From positions 62,001 through 126,000 of the forward strand of contig CAAHDT010000027.1 in the NCBI GenBank assembly GCA_900770525.1: 64,000 nucleotides of DNA, in the 5' to 3' direction. Shown here in pieces: positions 25,325-33,312 of this stretch. The notes under the pieces are model-generated. The model was not told the DNA's origin, searched no databases, and was given only the letters and a program-made list of their open reading frames with translations. The position numbers were made by a program, and so were the translations under genes. Numbering within the stretch: the stretch's first letter is position 1; every line of letters starts with the position of its first letter. This stretch comes from Candidatus Gastranaerophilales bacterium (GTDB taxonomy: Bacteria; Cyanobacteriota; Vampirovibrionia; Gastranaerophilales; Gastranaerophilaceae).

Positions 25325-25395
25325 GCATAGGATTTACCTTTGCTAATTGGAACGTTAGTCCTCAATTGGTTTCAACAACCAATCAGCTCCTATGC
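25325..25395 (-). other. Structured RNA candidate in the L23-L2 gap
   Basis: In the minus-strand transcript, GCATAGGA (25395-25388) pairs perfectly with TCCTATGC (25332-25325). Inside are a 7-bp hairpin (ATTGGTT 25365-25371 with AACCAAT 25377-25383) and a weaker CTAA/TTAG hairpin (25343-25358), giving a possible three-way junction. The outer stem includes the rplW stop codon. Confidence 0.6.
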
Positions 25396-25698
25396 TCCGG
25401 CTAGTTCTTCAATCGGATCACCTTCGATAGTTACGATTGCTTTTTTAGAACTATCTGTTCTACCGAATTTATATCCCATTCTCTTAGCGTGAGATGGCAT
25501 GTAAACGGTATTTACACTTTTAACTTTTCTTCCAGGAAAAGCTAATTCAACTGCTTTTGCAATATCAACTTTTGTAGCATCTTTACGAACTTCAAAAGAA
25601 TATTTTCCTTCAGCTTGAGCAGCAACTGATTTTTCAGTAATTAAAGGTTTTTTAATTACATCATATAACTTTTCTGTATTTGTTCTTTCTTTACTCAT
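25390..25698 (-). CDS. rplW: 50S ribosomal protein L23
   Basis: The 102-residue product has the L23 patterns YDVIKKPLITEKSV, YSFEVRKDATKVDIAKAVE and the loop KVKSVNTVYMPSHAKRMGYKFGR (in two parts). L23 forms the main docking site for trigger factor and SRP at the tunnel exit. It ends in the outer stem of the structured element at 25325-25395. Confidence 0.97.
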   Translation of the reverse strand: MSKERTNTEKLYDVIKKPLITEKSVAAQAEGKYSFEVRKDATKVDIAKAVELAFPGRKVKSVNTVYMPSHAKRMGYKFGRTDSSKKAIVTIEGDPIEELAGA

Positions 25699-25719
25699 TT
25701 TATTATTCCTTTTATATTA

Positions 25720-26349
25720 TTATTTGCTTAATCTTTCAGTAATTTCGTTTACAGCAGATTCTGTAATAACAACGCTATCAGCTTCCAACAAATCTTTAAC
25801 ATTTAAGTTAGTAGGAAGAATCAATTTTACTGAAGGAATGTTTCTTGCTGCTAATTCCAAGTTTTGGTTTTCAGCTGCACGGAAGTCAGCTACAATAAGA
25901 ACTTTTCCATTCAAGTTTAATGATTTCAAAGATGAAGCCATTAATTTTGTTTTTGGTTCAGTAATAGCAGAAAAGTCTTTTACGATTACCAATTGTTCTT
26001 CTCTTGAAGATAATGCAGATTTCAAAGCTAATTTTCTAGCTTTTTGAGGCATTGAGAAAGAAAAATCTCTTGGTTTTGGTCCAAATACAACACCACCGCC
26101 AGCGAACAATGGAGAACGAAGAGAACCAGCTCTAGCTCTACCTGTACCTTTTTGTTTCCAAGGTTTTTTACCACCACCAGAAACTTCAGCTCTTGTTTTT
26201 GCAGAAGCTGAACCTTGACGAGCATTGTTTAATTGTCTTCTCAATGCTAAATGCATTACATGTAAATTAGGTTCAACGCCGAAAACACTTTTTTCTAGAG
26301 TGATTTCGCCCAATTTTTCACCATTTGAACTTAATATTTCTTTTGACAT
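25720..26349 (-). CDS. rplD: 50S ribosomal protein L4
   Basis: The 209-residue product shows RQGSASAKTRAEVSGGGKKPW, the KGTGRARAGSLRSPLFAGGG tunnel loop and the RKLALKSALSSRE segment. In E. coli L4 is also the autoregulator of the S10 operon. Its tunnel loop meets L22. It lies between L3 and L23 in the normal order. Confidence 0.98.
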   Translation of the reverse strand: MSKEILSSNGEKLGEITLEKSVFGVEPNLHVMHLALRRQLNNARQGSASAKTRAEVSGGGKKPWKQKGTGRARAGSLRSPLFAGGGVVFGPKPRDFSFSMPQKARKLALKSALSSREEQLVIVKDFSAITEPKTKLMASSLKSLNLNGKVLIVADFRAAENQNLELAARNIPSVKLILPTNLNVKDLLEADSVVITESAVNEITERLSK

Positions 26350-26382
26350 TTTTGTTTTCCTTTATCTTAACTTTTACAGCTT

Positions 26383-26417
26383 ACCCCTTGCAAACGCTTT
26401 ATATGGCAAGTCTGGGT
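26383..26417 (-). other. Inverted repeat in the L3-L4 gap
   Basis: On the minus strand ACCC plus CTTGC pair with GCAAG plus GGGT, with a 3-base bulge and a 14-base loop (26383-26391 with 26406-26417). It lies about 35 bases before the rplD start. Confidence 0.45.
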
Positions 26418-26448
26418 TTAAACTTTTCCTTGTTATACCGTTAAATAC

Positions 26449-27084
26449 TTAGTTCCATTTTGTTCTTGTAGGAACGATTGTAACCAATCTGCCTTCGCAA
26501 CCAGGAACTGAACCTTTAACTAAAACTAATTTTTTATCAGCATCAACCTTAACTAGTTTTAATTTAGTAATAGTAACTCTTTCGTTACCCATGTTACCAG
26601 CCATTCTCTTACCTTTGATTACGCGGCTAGGAGTTGTACCGGCACCGATTGAACCAGGTTCTCTGTGATTTTTAGAACCGTGGCCCATAGGTCCTCTTCC
26701 GAAGTTCCATCTTTTAACAGTACCTTGGAAGCCTTTACCTATTGATTTACCTGTTACGTCAACTTTTTCTACGTTATCAAGAACAGATAATTCAATTTTG
26801 TCACCAACTTTATAGTCTTGAGGGTTTTCAACTCTGAATTCTTGAAGATGTCTGAAGTTTTCAAGGTTATTTTTCTTGAAGTGACCGATTTGAGCTTTTG
26901 TCAAATGTTTTTCTTTAGCTGCTACAGTACCAACTTGAATAGCATTGTATCCGTCAGTTTCAACTGTTTTAACTTGAGTTACAACGATATCGTCAACTTT
27001 GATAACTGTTACAGGGATAGCCAAACCTTGTTCATCAAAAATTTGAGTCATTCCCAACTTTTTACCTATTACACCTAGTGTCAT
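26449..27084 (-). CDS. rplC: 50S ribosomal protein L3
   Basis: The 211-residue product begins LGVIGKKLGMTQIFDEQG and has the signature GKGFQGTVKRWNFGRGPMGHGSKNH (in two parts) with the tip loop near the peptidyl transferase centre, then RMAGNMGNERVTITKLKLV. It is separated from rpsJ by an unusual 265-base gap. Confidence 0.98.
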   Translation of the reverse strand: MTLGVIGKKLGMTQIFDEQGLAIPVTVIKVDDIVVTQVKTVETDGYNAIQVGTVAAKEKHLTKAQIGHFKKNNLENFRHLQEFRVENPQDYKVGDKIELSVLDNVEKVDVTGKSIGKGFQGTVKRWNFGRGPMGHGSKNHREPGSIGAGTTPSRVIKGKRMAGNMGNERVTITKLKLVKVDADKKLVLVKGSVPGCEGRLVTIVPTRTKWN

Positions 27085-27349
27085 ATTCTACCTTTCTAGC
27101 TTGCCGTACTTGATGCGGGCACATCCCGCCCCATTTCCGGTTTGCATTTTCACTTGCGAGCGCTACGTCTTGCTTAATTACTTTACCTATTGGGGACTTT
27201 CACCCAACCCAATCGGGTGTCCGGTTAAGAGTTTGTCAGCCGCTAGGCACATGTGCTCGCTTTAGCTAATAGACCCCATCCCGGTCGCAGTTCACATTAT
27301 TTATGCATAATGCTTATTCAATTTTCAAATTTGCTTGTGCTTTTTGAAA
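27085..27349 (-). other. Long GC-richer structured gap between S10 and L3
   Basis: A 265-base stretch without an open frame lies between rpsJ and rplC, where most bacteria have only 10-50 bases. It is visibly richer in G+C than its neighbours. On the minus strand it holds a GGACACCC...GGGTGAAAGTCC hairpin (around 27194-27224), a GCGGG/CCCGC hairpin (27116-27130) and a CACATGTG palindrome. It is a candidate cis-regulatory RNA or small RNA. Confidence 0.6.
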
Positions 27350-27667
27350 TTACAATTTAACTTCAATATCTACACCAGCAGGAAGATCTAATCTGCTTAA
27401 CTCTTCAGTAGTCTGTTGAGTTGGTTCGTATATATCAATAATACGCTTATGAGTTCTCATTTCAAAGTGTTCACGAGATTTTTTATCTACGTGAGGAGAT
27501 CTCAAAACGCAATATATACGTCTTTTTGTAGGTAAAGGAATCGGGCCTGCAACTTTAGCGTCAGTTCTTTTTGCTGTTTCAACAATTTTGTCAGAAGACA
27601 CATCAATCAACTTGTGATCATATGCTTTCAAACAAACTCTGATTCTTTGTCTTTTTGTGCTTGCCAT
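27350..27667 (-). CDS. rpsJ: 30S ribosomal protein S10
   Basis: The 105-residue product begins MASTKRQRIRVCLKAYDHKL and has AKVAGPIPLPTKRRIYCVLRS and SREHFEMRTHKRIIDI. S10 also acts with NusB in antitermination. The ATG at 27667 follows AAGGA; an in-frame extension of 11 codons lacks support. It is the first gene of the ribosomal transcript, with a promoter at 27795-27823 and a leader of about 120 bases. Confidence 0.98.
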   Translation of the reverse strand: MASTKRQRIRVCLKAYDHKLIDVSSDKIVETAKRTDAKVAGPIPLPTKRRIYCVLRSPHVDKKSREHFEMRTHKRIIDIYEPTQQTTEELSRLDLPAGVDIEVKL

Positions 27668-27794
27668 TTTTATTCCTTTTCTTTCTGTCATGTTATACAC
27701 ATCAGGGGTCTTAATAAGCCGCCCCTAAAAGGCTTTACTTGGATAGCTACTGGATAATATTTCGGACATTAACTAAAATATTCCAAGCATATCA

Positions 27795-27823
27795 ATAGTA
27801 TTATAAACAAAAATGCCTGTCAA
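27795..27823 (-). promoter_or_regulatory. Promoter of the S10 operon
   Basis: Minus strand: TTGACA (27823-27818), 17-base spacer, TACTAT (27800-27795). The leader (about 27788-27668) contains GGGG/CCCC and AGCC/GGCT alternatives near 27700-27740 that cannot form together. The rest of the 308-base gap to ilvD holds only the ilvD upstream region with a TATAAT at 27943-27948. Confidence 0.8.
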
Positions 27824-27975
27824 CTTGGTTTTTTGCTATTTGTTAAAGAATTGTTACAAAAATCACACCTTAAAATTTTTAAATTTATTAGTAAATATTC
27901 TCCTTGTTTTTAATCCTAAAAGTTCCAAAATTTTGTTTGCTATATAATTTTTTTAGAATACATAGGAGAATTTAT

Positions 27976-29625
27976 ATGAAAAGCGACAACATAAAAAAAG
28001 GGATATCCAAAACACCGCATAGGGGTTTGCTTATGGCAACAGGCGTAAGCAAAAAAATGATGAATGCTCCATTCATTGGAATTGCCTCATCTTTTTCGGA
28101 TCTTGTTCCTGGACATATAGGAATGCGAGATTTAGAACGTCAAATTGAAAAAGGGATACACTCCGCAGGGGGGCAATCATTTATTTTCGGTGTTCCGGCA
28201 ATTTGTGACGGTATCGCAATGGGGCACAGCGGAATGCGATATTCGCTACCATCAAGAGATTTAATAGCAGATTGCGTTGAAAGTGTTGCTGCTGCCCACC
28301 AGCTTGACGGGCTTGTATTACTATCAAATTGTGACAAAATCACCCCAGGAATGTTAATTGGTGCCCTGCGTCTTAATATTCCGACAATAATTGTCACAGC
28401 AGGTCCAATGTTAGATGGAATGTGCAGAGGAGAAAACAAACTAACAATGGTTACAGGTTCATTTGAAGCTGTCGGACGATACAGAAAGGGTGAAATATCC
28501 GAAGAAGAGCTATTCGCTTTAGAAGAAAATTCTTGTCCTTCCGCAGGTTCTTGCCAAGGCATGTACACGGCAAACACAATGGCTTGCCTAACAGAAGTTC
28601 TTGGAATGAGTTTGCCTTATTGCTCATCCTCTTCAGCAGTTTCTGCGCAAAAAAGAAGAATTGCATTTGAAAGTGGTATGCAAATTATTGAGCTCGTAAA
28701 AAATGACACAAAACCGTCTGATATAATCACCAAAGAAAGCTTATTGAACATGATAAAATGTGATTTAGCTTTAGGGGGCTCAACTAATACGTTTTTACAT
28801 ATTTTAGCAATAGCAAATGCTGGAAATATAGATATTACTATCGATGACTTTGACAAACTTAGTCGAGAAATACATCAGATAGTAAAAATTAACCCGTCAT
28901 CAACTCTAACGATGACAGACTTCCACCAAGCCGGCGGAATTCCTGCAGTAATAAAATCAATGAAGAAACTTTTGAACAACACTCCAACAAGTTCAGGGCT
29001 AAAACTATTTGAAATAGCAGCTCAAGCTTGGGTAGACGAAAAAATAATTCCACCATATGACAAATCAACTTATACACAAGCAGGATTAGGAGTCCTTTAC
29101 GGGAACATCGCAAAAGACGGCTGTGTTATAAAAATCTCCGGAGTAGACAAAGATTGTTACACATTCAACGGAAAAGCAAAAACATTTGATTGCGAAGAAG
29201 ATGCAATGACCGCACTAGAAAACGACACAATTAAAGCCGGAGATGTTATTGTAATCCGTTATGAAGGTCCTAAGGGAGGACCGGGCATGCGAGAAATGCT
29301 TGCCCCAACTTCCCTACTTGTCGGGAAAGGTTTGGGCAAAACTTGCGCCCTTATAACTGACGGAAGATTTTCAGGCGCAACAAGAGGAATTTGCATAGGA
29401 CACATTTGTCCGGAAGCCGCCAACGGAGGAGCTATTGCACTCATAAAAGATGGAGACAAAATTCACATTGATATTCCGAAACGTTCAATTGAATTACTTG
29501 TACCGGCTGAAGAGCTTGAAAACAGGCGAAAAGAGCTCATCCCATTTGTTCCAAAAGTTAAATCAGGATATCTGGCAAAATATGCAAAAAATGTTCAAGA
29601 TGCAAGCCACGGAGCAATTGTGTAA
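27976..29625 (+). CDS. ilvD: Dihydroxy-acid dehydratase
   Basis: IlvD dehydrates 2,3-dihydroxy-isovalerate and 2,3-dihydroxy-3-methylvalerate to the 2-keto acids, the third common step of branched-chain amino acid synthesis. The 549-residue product shows VPGHIGMRDLE, GIAMGHSGMRYSLPSR, LLSNCDKITPGMLIGA (Fe-S Cys and metal-binding Lys), CPSAGSCQGMYTANTMACLTE in two parts, LGGSTN, and the C-terminal YEGPKGGPGMREML and DGRFSGATRGICIGH. AGGAG precedes the ATG at 27976 by 7 bases. No other ilv or leu gene is nearby. Confidence 0.97.
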   Translation: MKSDNIKKGISKTPHRGLLMATGVSKKMMNAPFIGIASSFSDLVPGHIGMRDLERQIEKGIHSAGGQSFIFGVPAICDGIAMGHSGMRYSLPSRDLIADCVESVAAAHQLDGLVLLSNCDKITPGMLIGALRLNIPTIIVTAGPMLDGMCRGENKLTMVTGSFEAVGRYRKGEISEEELFALEENSCPSAGSCQGMYTANTMACLTEVLGMSLPYCSSSSAVSAQKRRIAFESGMQIIELVKNDTKPSDIITKESLLNMIKCDLALGGSTNTFLHILAIANAGNIDITIDDFDKLSREIHQIVKINPSSTLTMTDFHQAGGIPAVIKSMKKLLNNTPTSSGLKLFEIAAQAWVDEKIIPPYDKSTYTQAGLGVLYGNIAKDGCVIKISGVDKDCYTFNGKAKTFDCEEDAMTALENDTIKAGDVIVIRYEGPKGGPGMREMLAPTSLLVGKGLGKTCALITDGRFSGATRGICIGHICPEAANGGAIALIKDGDKIHIDIPKRSIELLVPAEELENRRKELIPFVPKVKSGYLAKYAKNVQDASHGAIV

Positions 29626-29686
29626 AATGTAAACTAAATAAAAAATACTATTTGTAATAAATCTTGATATTTTTTATTCAAAAAGC

Positions 29687-29715
29687 TTGAATATTTTAAA
29701 ATAATAGTTTATAAT
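29687..29715 (+). promoter_or_regulatory. Promoter of a small RNA
   Basis: TTGAAT (29687-29692), 17-base spacer, TATAAT (29710-29715), with no protein-coding gene downstream on this strand for 620 bases. Confidence 0.75.
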
Positions 29716-29721
29716 AAAGGC

Positions 29722-29803
29722 ACATGGTGGTAGTTTCCTAAGCTACCGATAAGCCTTGTAGAGGTCTAACGGTTCTTGTTCTTTGGAATGAGAACCGTTT
29801 TTA
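29722..29803 (+). ncRNA. Small RNA of about 80 bases, unknown family
   Basis: The stretch between the promoter at 29687-29715 and an intrinsic terminator (AACGGTTCT 29768-29776 with AGAACCGTT 29791-29799, then T5) has no open frame. Its 5' part folds as a GGTAG/CTACC hairpin. It does not show the GGAA-loop of SRP RNA, the tRNA-like ends of tmRNA, or the length of 6S RNA. The exact 5' end is inferred from promoter spacing. The octamer GAGGTCTA inside it recurs at 29887-29894 in the neighbouring structured element. Confidence 0.6.
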
Positions 29804-29849
29804 ATATGTTCAAAATCAAATAAATTAAAAATAAACTTAAATTGAAATC

Positions 29850-29968
29850 GTTCATACTTGCCCCCTTTCTAGTCGGGAACTAACCCGAGGTCTACATTAT
29901 TGTTGTCAGTTGGTTTCCTATAGAAAGGTTCATTTTTACCCTGTGTTTAAATTTCAAAGTTCATACTT
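29850..29968. other. Structured intergenic element flanked by a 10-base direct repeat
   Basis: CCTTTCTA (29864-29871) pairs with TAGAAAGG (29921-29928), enclosing a TCGGG/CCCGA hairpin (29873-29888). The block is bracketed by two copies of GTTCATACTT (29850-29859 and 29959-29968). There is no clear promoter or terminator. The remaining parts of the gap 29626-30341 are AT-rich and show nothing else apart from the small RNA and the tRNA. Confidence 0.45.
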
Positions 29969-30095
29969 ATTCTTTTTATCATATAGCACTATAAAACTCA
30001 ATATGATAAAAAACAAACAAAAAGTAAATGCAAAAACATATTCTTAAAATTAAACATTAACAATTAAAAAGAATCTTTGAAGCTCTTTTTAACAA

Positions 30096-30171
<76 letters not shown>

Positions 30172-30341
30172 TTACCTTATAACCTAACACGCTTTATTAT
30201 ACCCCGAAAATATTTTTTGAACAAATTTTTCACTCACCAAATTCAGCCAAAATTGATTTGTAACAATTAGTTAATACTACTATTTGCTTTTTCAGTTTTA
30301 TACTCTATTATGTACTTGTAATAACTTTTTAGGGGGAAATT

Positions 30342-31067
30342 ATGTTAGAAAAATTGGAAAAATTTCAAATAGCGTTTCTATCACTAGTAATAGCCTTAGC
30401 CTTAATATCAACAGCAAAAATCATCACAAACGGATTAACTAAAGATGTTGTAACAGTAACAGGCTCTTACTCACAAAATGTAACCTCTGACAACGGTAGA
30501 GTTGAATTTGAAATAACCGCTCGCAAACCAACAAAAGTTGATGCCTACAATGCACTAAACCAACAACGCCCTATTGTTATGAAATACTTGCAAGACAAAG
30601 GGGTTACACCTGATAATATAGATTCAAAAACAGTAAACGGTTACTACACATACAAAGTTCTACCTAACGGCACCACAACTAATGAAACAGCATACTTTAA
30701 TGCGACTCAACAAATTTCCGTAAAATCAAACGATGTAAAAAAAATCAAAGAAATTTCAACCGATATAACAAACCTTATATCAAAAGGAGTTGATATCAAT
30801 GTTTACGAACCATCTTACTTTTATTCAGGACTTTCTGACCTAAAAGTTAAAATGCTTGAAGAAGCCACTAAAGATGCAAAACAAAGGGCAGATGCAATGC
30901 TTAAAGCAACTCACAATCACGTTGGGAAAATTCAATCCGTAAAAATGGGAGTATTCCAAATAACACCGGTAGACTCAACTAATGTTTCAGATATGGGCAT
31001 AAGTGATACTTCGTCTATAGAAAAGAAAATCACTTCCGTTGCAAACGTTACATTCGCGATTAAATAA
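30342..31067 (+). CDS. SIMPL (DUF541) domain membrane-anchored protein
   Basis: This is a 241-residue protein with an N-terminal membrane anchor (residues about 9-30) and a SIMPL domain: VTVTGSYSQNV start, VEFEITARKPTKVDAYN, the VSVK-like strand QISVKSNDVKKIKEI, and the ending ADAMLKATHNHVGKIQSV. SIMPL proteins are periplasmic or secreted and of uncertain function; a few bind stress-related partners. The gene has GGGGG before the ATG and is followed 25 bases on by a small exported protein gene. Confidence 0.88.
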   Translation: MLEKLEKFQIAFLSLVIALALISTAKIITNGLTKDVVTVTGSYSQNVTSDNGRVEFEITARKPTKVDAYNALNQQRPIVMKYLQDKGVTPDNIDSKTVNGYYTYKVLPNGTTTNETAYFNATQQISVKSNDVKKIKEISTDITNLISKGVDINVYEPSYFYSGLSDLKVKMLEEATKDAKQRADAMLKATHNHVGKIQSVKMGVFQITPVDSTNVSDMGISDTSSIEKKITSVANVTFAIK

Positions 31068-31092
31068 AAAGATTAAATAAGGAGATAAAGTT

Positions 31093-31422
31093 ATGAAAAA
31101 GATTCTTATACTTAGTTTAGCAATACTTGCAGGTGCATTAACCGTATCAGCTGCGAATTTAAGTGACAACCTAATAAGTTCTGCATTCACGGACTTTGCA
31201 GGCATGCAAAATCCGATGAACCAATTTAATCTAATGGAACAACAACGCTTCAGACAAGAAGAATATAACGAATTCAAAGATATGAAACAACAAAAGGAAG
31301 AAAAAAATAAAAAAATCGAACTTCAAAACGAATATAAGCAAGAGACAAAGGTTCCGCCAACAAACCAAAACGTTAATTTTATAAATGAAAATGGGCAAAT
31401 AAAAATTATGCCAATTCAATAA
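31093..31422 (+). CDS. Small exported protein of unknown function
   Basis: This is a 109-residue protein with a signal peptide (MKKILILSLAILAGALTVSA, cleavage after Ala20). The mature part is short, rich in Q, K, E and N, and probably helical or disordered (FRQEEYNEFKDMKQQKEEKN), with an ending VNFINENGQIKIMPIQ. AAGGAG precedes the ATG. It is co-transcribed with the SIMPL gene and followed by a terminator. No family is recognised. Confidence 0.7.
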   Translation: MKKILILSLAILAGALTVSAANLSDNLISSAFTDFAGMQNPMNQFNLMEQQRFRQEEYNEFKDMKQQKEEKNKKIELQNEYKQETKVPPTNQNVNFINENGQIKIMPIQ

Positions 31423-31450
31423 GTTTTTTATTTGAAGATTTGAATGTTTA

Positions 31451-31494
31451 AAGGCGCTAGTGGATAAAAAAATCCACCCGCGCCTTCTTTTTAC
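31451..31494. terminator. Intrinsic terminator
   Basis: AAGGCGC (31451-31457) pairs with GCGCCTT (31480-31486) and an inner TGGAT/ATCCA pair extends the stem; T5 follows on the plus strand. It separates the small exported protein gene from the convergent hydrolase gene. Confidence 0.85.
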
Positions 31495-31520
31495 TCTCTC
31501 TTCTCAATCCTTTATTCTGG

Positions 31521-32066
31521 CTACTTAATCAACACTTGAACTTCTTTGAACTTAGGATTTTTAGCAGAACGTAACCATTCGAACAAAATTATTTCAAGGC
31601 AAGAAATTTTTGCTCCATTATCATGCATAGCTTCTATTCCTTGTTTGAATTCGTATTTATTACGGCTTGCACAAGCATCTTTGGCAACAAAAACTTCAAA
31701 CCCTGCATCCATTAATTCTGCAGCAGTTTGGTGTACACAAATATGTGTTTCAATACCACAAATAACGATTTGTTTTTTACCGTATGCCTTAATTTTATCT
31801 AAAAAGCCTTCTTCTCTTAATAAAGAAAAAGAACATTTTTCAACAATTGGAGTTTCAGGTTTTAACTTCTCCGAAATTGTTGGGACAGTATGTCCTAAAC
31901 CTTTTGGATATTGTTCAGAAAGCACAACAGGTACATCCAAAATATTTGCAGCATCAACAAGCTTTCCGACTTTACTTACAATAACATCCTTGTCTAATGA
32001 AGCAACAAGTCTTTCTTGGATGTCTATAACTAATAATAAACTGTTTTCTACATCTAACATTTTCAT
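31521..32066 (-). CDS. Isochorismatase-like cysteine hydrolase
   Basis: This is a 181-residue protein of the isochorismatase-like hydrolase superfamily. The catalytic triad is visible as Asp in LLLVIDIQERL, Lys in PIVEKCSFSL and Cys in IVICGIETHICVHQTA. Length and pattern are close to the YcaC-like and nicotinamidase-related groups, whose substrates vary, so no reaction is assigned. GGAG lies 8 bases before the ATG. It is the last gene of the leftward group that includes ftsE and ftsX. Confidence 0.88.
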   Translation of the reverse strand: MKMLDVENSLLLVIDIQERLVASLDKDVIVSKVGKLVDAANILDVPVVLSEQYPKGLGHTVPTISEKLKPETPIVEKCSFSLLREEGFLDKIKAYGKKQIVICGIETHICVHQTAAELMDAGFEVFVAKDACASRNKYEFKQGIEAMHDNGAKISCLEIILFEWLRSAKNPKFKEVQVLIK

Positions 32067-32085
32067 TTATCTTTCTCCTTTAAAA

Positions 32086-33309
32086 TTAATTTCTGTACTC
32101 TGCGATAAAATCTTCAACAATTTTTTCAATTGTTTTTGGGGTAATTTCATTTATAGCTAAATATAACTCTTTATTTTCAGGTGAATTCAAACCAGAATGA
32201 GTAATTGCCACAACAACTTTTGAATACCCCGGATAAATTATCTTCAAAATACTTTCTCTTTTCGGGCTAACCAAACGAAATACGCTCTGTTCTTCTCCAG
32301 TATACTGCTCAATTTCAGTGTCACTAATTTGCCCATCATAAGTGTTTTGAATTCTATAAAAAATTGGAGCAATTACATCATCTAACTTTTTAGAATAAAC
32401 GCCTTTGAAAAATTTAAACGATTTTTCTCGGGGCTCTTCTTCCTCAATCAACCAATCATCATTATTGGAATTCTCTTCCGTATAAACTACATAACTCTCC
32501 TCATTATGCAAAGCTTCATTCAACGCACAGGTAACTTTTTTTTCTAACTCTGCAAAGTTTTTCCCGCTTACATTAACAATCCCAGCTTTCACAACAAATT
32601 TTTCAGGTAAATTATAATTTATCTTGTTTAAAACCTCTATTGCACCAAATACATCCGAATTCAGTAACAAATAATATTTTGTAGCAGAACATTCTGCAAC
32701 AAAATCGTTCTTTCGTACTGACTGCTTTATTGCATTATTAAACTTGTCATCCGCAAATTCCTGTATAGCATTTTCATCAGGAGAAATTAACATTAAAACC
32801 TTCTCACCTGAATTTTTCTTCAAAACTTCAAACTCTAAGATTTCTCTTGCAAATTTTGCAGAAATAAACTTGCTACTACCCGAAATAATTCCGTACATTG
32901 AAAGATAATATTCCAAATTTTTAATCTTATCTTTTGTCGTAGATTTTTTAATACAATTAATTGTTCTAATCAACATTTCTGATGGATCTGACTCTATAGT
33001 AAAATAGTCATCTATTCCTTCATCGTAAGAATTTAAAACAAAATCACGGTCATACTTATCTGCAATCAAAATAATGTTAATATTCTCAAAAGATTTTTTT
33101 TCTCTTAAATATCTTATTATATTTAAAGTTTTTTCTTGTTCCGAATGTTCGTGAACAAGAACTATATCAGGCTTATTATCAAGAATAATATCCGGAGCAT
33201 CTTCATAATTAGCAAAAAAAGTCTTGTCTGTCGCTCTCAACAGAACAAGATTTTTTTGAATTTTATGTTGAACATCCGTATTATCTGATATTAATAAAAT
33301 TTTATTCAT
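32086..33309 (-). CDS. Degenerate receiver-domain (pseudo-response-regulator) protein
   Basis: This is a 407-residue protein. Residues 1-120 have a response-regulator fold pattern (ILLISDN start, PDIVLVHEHSE strand, INIILIAD, GIDDYFTIESDPSEM end). The phospho-acceptor Asp is replaced (VLVHEH), the acidic pair is SDN and the conserved Lys of DDYLTKPF-type motifs is Ile. A helix and a region resembling a worn GGDEF fold (about 125-275) follow, then an acidic linker (WLIEEEEPREKS) and a C-terminal domain (about 300-405). It is phosphorylation-independent if functional. It begins 4 bases after ftsX, so it is tightly linked to cell-division ABC genes. Confidence 0.75.
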   Translation of the reverse strand: MNKILLISDNTDVQHKIQKNLVLLRATDKTFFANYEDAPDIILDNKPDIVLVHEHSEQEKTLNIIRYLREKKSFENINIILIADKYDRDFVLNSYDEGIDDYFTIESDPSEMLIRTINCIKKSTTKDKIKNLEYYLSMYGIISGSSKFISAKFAREILEFEVLKKNSGEKVLMLISPDENAIQEFADDKFNNAIKQSVRKNDFVAECSATKYYLLLNSDVFGAIEVLNKINYNLPEKFVVKAGIVNVSGKNFAELEKKVTCALNEALHNEESYVVYTEENSNNDDWLIEEEEPREKSFKFFKGVYSKKLDDVIAPIFYRIQNTYDGQISDTEIEQYTGEEQSVFRLVSPKRESILKIIYPGYSKVVVAITHSGLNSPENKELYLAINEITPKTIEKIVEDFIAEYRN

Positions 33310-33312
33310 ATT

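Noticed and set aside
29722..29803. Identity as 4.5S/SRP RNA, 6S RNA or tmRNA
   Set aside because: The conserved GGAA-loop domain, the 6S bubble and length, and tRNA-like ends are all absent.
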